Assembly (NCBI RefSeq): GCF_900240285.1
Contig: NZ_OESS01000001.1
Location: 744,001 to 808,000, forward strand
Length of the DNA: 64,000 bases
Direction of reading: 5' to 3'
Source of the DNA: Halobacillus sp. Marseille-P3879
Lineage (GTDB): Bacteria > Bacillota > Bacilli > Bacillales > Halobacillaceae
The translations under genes were made by a program, and so were the position numbers. Shown here one piece after another: positions 59,006 through 64,000 of this stretch. How positions within the stretch are numbered: position 1 is the first letter of the stretch; each line of letters starts with the position of its first letter. A model generated the notes under the pieces. The model worked only from the letters and a program-made list of their open reading frames with translations. It searched no databases and was not told where the DNA came from.

Positions 59006-60178
59006 TTATGCTTTCACTAAAGCTTCCTGACCATAGAATGACGCTTTATAGAGGTTCTTCATTTGCTCCACTGTGGTTTCACGTGGATTGGTACTGGTGC
59101 ATGGATCTTCCATTGCATTTTTCGCCATGGTGTCGAGGTGTTCGTTGAAAGCTTCTTCAGATACGCCAAACTCCTGAAGGGTGGTGGCCAGTCCAAGGTC
59201 ATTATTTAATTGATAGATATACTCCACAAGGGCATCCGTCAATTCAGCGTCGGTTTCTCCTTTAAGCCCAAGGCGATTGGCAATTGCCGCAAAACGATCT
59301 TCAACTACAGCACGGTTAAACTGAATCACATATGGTAAATAAATCGCATTGGCATAGCCGTGAGGGATGTTGAAAGTAGGGCCGCTTTTATGAGCCAGAC
59401 TGTGAACATTTCCTAGCACTGCATTCGCAAAAGCCATTCCAGCCATAGCTTGAATACTATGCATCTTCTTGGCTGCTTCTTGATCGCCTTGATAAGAAGC
59501 AAGTAAGTTATCTTTAATCACTTCTGCACTGCCAAGAGCAAGGATATCCGTGTACATGGTTCGTGGCTTGGCAACATAAGATTCGATTGTGTGTGTAAAC
59601 GCATCCATGCCGGTATAAGCAGCGATGTGTTTTGGCAGGCTTTCGATCATGACAGGATCAATAATTGCTATATCAGGCGTTAGCTCAAAATCAGCCAATG
59701 GGTACTTAATATTCGTCTTTTCATCGGCTACCACGGAAAGGTTGGAAACTTCAGAAGCACTTCCGCTTGTAGTAGGAATGCCGGCAAATTTTGCTTTTTT
59801 ACGAAGACGTGGAAGTTTAAAAGGCTTGGTAGCGTCCTCAAATGACAGATCCGGGTGCTCATAAAAGAGCCAGATCGCTTTCGCAGCATCCATTGCGGAG
59901 CCGCCTCCGATGCCAATAATCCAATCAGGCTGGAACGATTCCAACTCTTTAGCTCCTTGTTTGACCATTTCATCCGTAGGCTCCGTGTTGTATCCTTCCA
60001 AAACTTCTGTTTCAATATTGGCAGCGGCCAAATGTTCCTGAATTCGTGTAAGGTTTCCGTTTCTTTTAACAGAACCTCCCCCAATGACAAGCGCGGCCTT
60101 TTTTCCTTCAAATGACCGTAACACTTCCAGGGCATTATCTTCAAAATAAATATCACGTGGGATCGTAAATCGACTCAT
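59006..60178 (-). CDS. Iron-containing alcohol dehydrogenase
   Basis: A 390-residue group III dehydrogenase: GGGSAMDAAKA (NAD binding), and metal histidines in HSLAHKSG and HGYANAIYLP. Substrates may be butanol, lactaldehyde or other alcohols/aldehydes. ATG 60178 is 11 nt after AAGGAGG; an open upstream extension lacks homology. It is divergent from an HxlR regulator, which probably controls it as in aldehyde-responsive systems. Confidence 0.9.
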   Translation of the reverse strand: MSRFTIPRDIYFEDNALEVLRSFEGKKAALVIGGGSVKRNGNLTRIQEHLAAANIETEVLEGYNTEPTDEMVKQGAKELESFQPDWIIGIGGGSAMDAAKAIWLFYEHPDLSFEDATKPFKLPRLRKKAKFAGIPTTSGSASEVSNLSVVADEKTNIKYPLADFELTPDIAIIDPVMIESLPKHIAAYTGMDAFTHTIESYVAKPRTMYTDILALGSAEVIKDNLLASYQGDQEAAKKMHSIQAMAGMAFANAVLGNVHSLAHKSGPTFNIPHGYANAIYLPYVIQFNRAVVEDRFAAIANRLGLKGETDAELTDALVEYIYQLNNDLGLATTLQEFGVSEEAFNEHLDTMAKNAMEDPCTSTNPRETTVEQMKNLYKASFYGQEALVKA

Positions 60179-60324
60179 AGTAATAAAAGCCTCCTTATTT
60201 GTATAAGAATTTGTTACGGTTTCCATTGTATAGCTTTTAGGACTATAATGTTAGTACGCACTTTAAAAGCACATAGTACCCTAAATGATACTATTGAAAT
60301 AATTTACGATTGGAGGAAAACAAA

Positions 60325-60690
60325 ATGACTAGAGAATCAGTGCAAGAATTCAATTGTGAAAAGGAACTTACATTGGCTTTAATAGGTGGCAAGTGGAAAA
60401 TGATTATCCTTTGGCATTTAGGAAAAGAAGGGACAAAGCGATTTGGTGAATTAAAACGGAAATTGCCTAAGATTACGCAGAAAATGCTAACAAAACAGCT
60501 TCGAGAATTGGAAGAAGACGAACTCATTCACCGTGAAGTCTACCCAGTCGTACCTCCAAAAGTCGAGTATTCTCTTACCGAACATGGAGAATCACTAATC
60601 CCTATTTTAGAGTCCATGTACCAGTGGGGACGCACATATATAGATACAGTTGGAAAAGAAAAAGACGATGTCCAGTATTCGATTTTGTAG
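60325..60690 (+). CDS. HxlR-family transcriptional regulator
   Basis: A 121-residue winged-helix protein: [46 protein letters not shown] and [13 protein letters not shown]. Cys near residue 11 is the aldehyde-sensing cysteine position of HxlR/YodB-type regulators. Divergent from an alcohol dehydrogenase; the intergenic DNA holds AGTACGCAC and GCACATAGTAC as possible operator halves. Confidence 0.88.
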   Translation: MTRESVQEFNCEKELTLALIGGKWKMIILWHLGKEGTKRFGELKRKLPKITQKMLTKQLRELEEDELIHREVYPVVPPKVEYSLTEHGESLIPILESMYQWGRTYIDTVGKEKDDVQYSIL

Positions 60691-60802
60691 ATCCGTTGGC
60701 CACTGTGGTTACTAGTATGGCTTGAATCTAATAGGCATCGTCCAAATGACAAAAATCTTATATAAATATCTCTCGGGGATTAATCAAATCCATAAAATGA
60801 AA

Positions 60803-60910
60803 TTATCTGGATTTCGAGTCTTAAATAATCGAGGAGCAAATCTGGAACAAAAGGGTTTGCTCCTTTTACTTATTTTCATGGGCAGAATAGAAGGCTCAGT
60901 CTTGAGATAA
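60803..60910 (+). repeat. Island repeat copy 14 (most complete)
   Basis: All parts present: arm TTATCTGGATTTCGAGTCTT, core GGAGCAAA/TTTGCTCC with T4, tail TTCATGGGCAG and right arm CAGTCTTGAGATAA. Total 108 bp. Confidence 0.9.
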
Positions 60911-61033
60911 ATTAAGCTTTATTTGTAAAAAGGTTGAGTAAACAGGGTCGTTTTGAAATAATTGGAACTAATGAGAAATGCTAGGGGTAAAAGAAATGTA
61001 TAATACCCTAATTAATAGGAAAGGAAGGTCCAA

Positions 61034-61888
61034 TTGGATTCCTCGAAATTCAGTATTTGTCGGTTGATTGTATACTTTCTACTCGTATCATTATTGCTGT
61101 TTGTAGCGGGTAATGTTGGGCAATATTTGATAGAAACTCAAGATATGGATCGACAAATAGGCATGCTTTTACAAGGAGTGATCTTTACTGGGTTAACGCT
61201 TTTTGTACTTTTTATACTTAAAAGAAAAAACCCAGAAGTGATTAAAAATATTGGTCTAAAGGGTTTTAATTCACCATCCAGGTTGATCGTCGGAATTGCG
61301 TTACCCTTTGTTTTAGTCACGTTAGGCATTTTAACAGCTTATTTATTTGGAGGCATTGAAAATGTCCGCTTCAACTTGACAACAAGTGTTATAACTGCCA
61401 TTTTAATCAATGGAGTGACAGCATTTATGTATGAGGCATTTCCAGAAGAAATTTTCATCCGCGGACTAATATTTGAAGAGTTGCAAAAGAGATTTCGCTT
61501 CATCATCTCATTAATTTTGCAACCGTTAATCTTCACAAGTGTCCCGGTTACGGTAATTGGATTAGAGTCAATATTCTTAAGTGAGCCATTTGCAATAACT
61601 ATAGATTATATTATACTGCTTTTTATCTTTGGAATTGCCCTGCAACTATATAGGAAGTATACAGGAACAATCTGGATGAGTATTATTTTTCATATTTTTT
61701 ACCTTGAAGTGGCTAGATATATTTCCATGGGTGGCACATATGATCCAGATGTCGCTCTTTTGGTCTTTGAGGAGACGTTTGGAGGATTCATGACTCTATA
61801 CTTGTCATTTCTGTGTATAGTGGTATTAAGTGTGGTGGTGTTGTCGCTTCTATTACTAATTAATAAAAGAAAAAATAAGTTGAAATAG
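61034..61888 (+). CDS. CPBP-family intramembrane metalloprotease
   Basis: A 284-residue protein with about eight helices and the Abi motif EEIFIRG (EExxxR) followed by a helix with FHIFYLE. Such proteases act in bacteriocin maturation or self-immunity, or in prenyl-protein-like processing. TTG 61034 follows AAAGGAAGG. Its possible partner is any of the secreted proteins nearby, by inference. Confidence 0.8.
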   Translation: MDSSKFSICRLIVYFLLVSLLLFVAGNVGQYLIETQDMDRQIGMLLQGVIFTGLTLFVLFILKRKNPEVIKNIGLKGFNSPSRLIVGIALPFVLVTLGILTAYLFGGIENVRFNLTTSVITAILINGVTAFMYEAFPEEIFIRGLIFEELQKRFRFIISLILQPLIFTSVPVTVIGLESIFLSEPFAITIDYIILLFIFGIALQLYRKYTGTIWMSIIFHIFYLEVARYISMGGTYDPDVALLVFEETFGGFMTLYLSFLCIVVLSVVVLSLLLLINKRKNKLK

Positions 61889-61954
61889 CTAAAATAAACG
61901 GCTATTTCCAGTCAAAAATTATAAAACATTTAGTTTGTGGAAGAATTGTTTTTA

Positions 61955-62014
61955 ATTAATAGGGAGCAAATCTGCAACAAAAGGGTTTGCTTCTTTTTCT
62001 TATTTTATGGGCAC
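61955..62014 (+). repeat. Island repeat copy 15
   Basis: AATAGGGAGCAAATCTGCAA core and GGGTTTGCTTC with T-rich run and ATGGGCACC tail; left arm decayed. 66 bp after the CPBP stop. Confidence 0.85.
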
Positions 62015-62066
62015 CTATACTGGAATAAGATGAAAGCAAATAGGGAGCAAAAACACTCCCTATTAA

Positions 62067-62529
62067 TTAGATAGGCAAATGCAAAACATGTTGAGGACCT
62101 TTAGGGCCATCATAAGTTTTGTTTTCATCTACAAACCCTGTCTTTAAGTACAGATTTATTGCCACAGTATTTCTTTTGTTAACCCCAAGAACTACTTCAT
62201 CGACATCGGGGAAAGTTTCTCTTACAAAAGAAGGTAGTAATCTTAATCCCTCTTTAGCGATCCCCTTGCAAAACTCTGGCTTTTGGATTGTTACTATATC
62301 TCTTAACTTTCTCGCCGTCTTCCAATGCGAAATACCCTGCTGGTTCATTATTAGCCAGGATTAATACGTGAGAAGAAGTGTTCGGCACATTCGAATTATG
62401 AATTTTTTCTAATGGGAGACTTGTAAAGTTCAGTTGCTCTTCGGGTAAGTAGTAGTCGGATAATAGATCCTTGTATGTATCCTTATACTCAACTAACGTT
62501 ATTGATGGATTTATAGTATTGTACTCCAA
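62067..62529 (-). pseudogene. Frameshifted GNAT acetyltransferase
   Basis: The N-terminal half (PEEQLNFTSLPLEKI ... GYFALEDGEKVKRYSNN) is in one frame and the C-terminal half (GIAKEGLRLLPSF ... NKRNTVAINLYLKTGFVD) in the next; they join near 62280. Together they give a normal GNAT length of about 150 residues. TTG 62529 follows GGAGGT. Confidence 0.75.
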
Positions 62530-62881
62530 AAGCAAACCTCCAGTTTTTGTAATTAAAATTTATTATAAGACACTGAGAAAATTTAGACAAAGGAATAGTG
62601 TTAAACAAGAGACTTGTTTTAATGTCACATAACTCAATTTGGAGTTTTCCGCAAACAGGGAGCTTTTATGGAATAGGGAACTGTTTTGTAGAGAATTTTT
62701 ATTTAGCAGTTACTGTTCTCGCCCCGATCTAGATCTTAAGAATGAGGAATTAAGTTGTAAAATTATTGGTTTTTTTCATAAAATTGGTACTAGTTTCACT
62801 AGTGAAACTATTTGTTCTTCTTTACTATAAACATAACAGGGTACAACAAATTCAAGAAAAAAGTAAAGGAGGAAAATTTTT

Positions 62882-63538
62882 ATTTTACAAAAGAGAGTTT
62901 TTGTGTTTCTTACAATGACCACCACTTTATTAATTGGGCTGATGTTATTCCCGATGGCATTTTTGGCAGCTGATGAAACAAAAAAACAAGACTCCATCGA
63001 AGATCTTGAAACTATGACCTATAAAGAAAAAGAAAATTTTTTTGATAAGGAAACAAAAAGAATTAATAATTCGTATGAAGTTAATGAAGTTTTCTCTGAA
63101 AAAGATGAGAAGATAATAAAGGCTGCTGCCAGATTTGAAGAAAACAAAATGAAGCCTCAATTTGTCGATCAGGAATGGCGATTTTTTGGTTCAAGAATAA
63201 ATGACTCTATTGGAATTTCGGGACAAGTGTCAGGGAACGTATATATTGATGTAGGTTGGTGGAACCACACTCTTTCAGTCAATGGAACTGTGGACGGTAC
63301 AAATGGAGTAGATCAATCTCGTGTTCGTGTCCATTTTGTAAGTTATGGTCTTATTGGAAGTAGTGGGGTGGGTAAAACAAACGATTTTTGGTTGAATTCT
63401 GGCTGGGTAAAAAACCACTATGCTACCCTGAATACGTCTCACGACTTTTCTGGTAATATCGTTTATACCACTACAGATGTTTATGGGGAGCTACAAAATA
63501 ACAGAGGTACACTGGTGATTCCAGGAAGAGTCAGATAG
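62882..63538 (+). CDS. Secreted protein with beta-rich C-terminal domain
   Basis: About 218 residues. A signal peptide is clear only if translation begins upstream of GTG 62903: LQKRVFVFLTMTTTLLIGLM then MAFLAA. The single AGGAGG (62868) is correctly spaced for an ATT codon at 62882, a rare start. After a charged helix, the C-terminal half is rich in strands with Asn, Gly and Trp (VSGNVYIDVGWWNHTLSVNG). Unknown function, perhaps a surface or antibacterial protein. Confidence 0.55.
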   Translation: MLQKRVFVFLTMTTTLLIGLMLFPMAFLAADETKKQDSIEDLETMTYKEKENFFDKETKRINNSYEVNEVFSEKDEKIIKAAARFEENKMKPQFVDQEWRFFGSRINDSIGISGQVSGNVYIDVGWWNHTLSVNGTVDGTNGVDQSRVRVHFVSYGLIGSSGVGKTNDFWLNSGWVKNHYATLNTSHDFSGNIVYTTTDVYGELQNNRGTLVIPGRVR

Positions 63539-63585
63539 AATCGGAAAAATTTAGACGTTGTTGTCAAGTAACATGAACCGTTTTG

Positions 63586-63620
63586 CCCCTTTGGATATGC
63601 CTTGTCCGAAGGGGTTTCTT
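63586..63620 (+). terminator. Terminator
   Basis: CCCCTTTGGA/TCCGAAGGGG stem with one GU pair and a T-rich end, 47 bp after the secreted protein gene. Confidence 0.7.
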
Positions 63621-63736
63621 AGGGTGAAATTTATACGAGGTTATACTACAATCGGGTGTTTTAACGTAATAAAGATTTCTCTTTCAAAGAGATGGAAGTC
63701 CTTGGTTTAATTGGATTCAATAAGAGGGGTGGCCAA

Positions 63737-64000
63737 ATGATAAAGCAAAGAACATTGCCCATTTATGCAGGACTTATTTGGATGCTTTTATTTGCGGCGA
63801 TGAGCTTTTATTGGGCGACTGGAGGAAGGGTTGGGGTCAAGTCTGTAGGCGGAGAGATTTCCCGAAAAGTCCTTAGTGGAGATCAGGATATTATTGCAAT
63901 TGTCTGGTTGACGGGCTTTGTCAAATTGGGAGGAGCCATTATCCTATTATTAATGTTAAAAAAATGGCGTCATGTGAAAATGAATAAAATATTATCGTCT
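63737..64000 (+). CDS. DUF3995-like membrane protein (5' part)
   Basis: 88 residues to the window edge: IYAGLIWMLLFAAMSFYWATGGRVG and IAIVWLTGFVKLGGAIILLLML, two hydrophobic helices as in DUF3995 proteins. ATG 63737 follows AGAGGGGTGG. Incomplete at the right end. Confidence 0.6.
   Translation, partial: MIKQRTLPIYAGLIWMLLFAAMSFYWATGGRVGVKSVGGEISRKVLSGDQDIIAIVWLTGFVKLGGAIILLLMLKKWRHVKMNKILSS

Noticed and set aside
42900..62020. Island repeats read as a CRISPR array
   Set aside because: Copies are 0.2-3 kb apart with genes between them and are imperfect; there are no regular spacers and no cas genes.
42900..62020. Island repeats read as true integron attC sites
   Set aside because: The attC core GTTRRRY/RYYYAAC pair is not consistently present and no tyrosine integrase is visible, so only the layout is comparable.

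Overview
The window looks like chromosomal DNA of a low-GC Bacillaceae, most likely a moderately halophilic Halobacillus-type organism. The evidence is strong AGGAGG ribosome-binding sites, frequent TTG/GTG starts, B. subtilis-type regulators (AraR, HutP, a RocR-like activator, CcpA-type cre sites, a Spo0E-like phosphatase) and an acidic secreted amylase. The genus is an inference. No rRNA, tRNA or CRISPR array was seen.

The left part (1-39 kb) is mostly metabolic. It opens with a sugar or polyol catabolic operon: the end of a TRAP permease, a zinc alcohol dehydrogenase, a DeoC/LacD-type aldolase, an FGGY kinase and a 2-hydroxyacid dehydrogenase (1-4.75 kb). After small genes comes an isolated phage-type replication module: DnaD-like protein, G40P-type helicase loader and DnaB-like helicase (6.6-9.0 kb). 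Next is an arabinose operon (araB-araD-araA plus a sugar porter, minus strand) divergent from araR, with AraR boxes and cre sites. A RocR-like sigma-54 activator is divergent from rocD-rocG, a lipoyl-like protein and a YjiH transporter. The hut operon follows (hutP, antiterminator, hutH, hutU, hutI and a decayed hutG), then an NhaC-like transporter and a D-amino-acid aminotransferase. An ilvD-type dehydratase lies next to a GntR regulator on the minus strand. Small stress- and sporulation-related genes follow, several of them broken.

The right part (39.3-64 kb) is an accessory island. It starts with Tn3-family relics (38-bp terminal repeats and resolvase fragments), a repeat protein, and a ClC channel with a DUF421 protein. 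From about 42.9 to 62 kb it becomes a run of mostly single, mostly plus-strand genes: secreted toxin-like proteins with small membrane partners, FusB-like, DUF523, GNAT, PhzF, AAC(6')-like, DinB, YdbC, SRPBCC/ArsR, HxlR and CPBP. These are separated by at least 15 copies of one imperfect palindromic intergenic repeat, all in the same orientation. The repeat has a conserved outer arm and a core hairpin whose sequence changes while pairing is kept. This gene-repeat-gene layout, resembling a cassette array without a visible integrase, is the strongest candidate for an undescribed system. Many relic genes (DUF3953, a zinc-ribbon protein, GGDEF, GNAT, resolvases) show that the island turns over quickly.

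Functionally, the left half recovers carbon and nitrogen from arabinose, histidine, ornithine/glutamate and an unidentified polyol or ketose, under catabolite repression. The right half looks like defence, competition and detoxification cargo.
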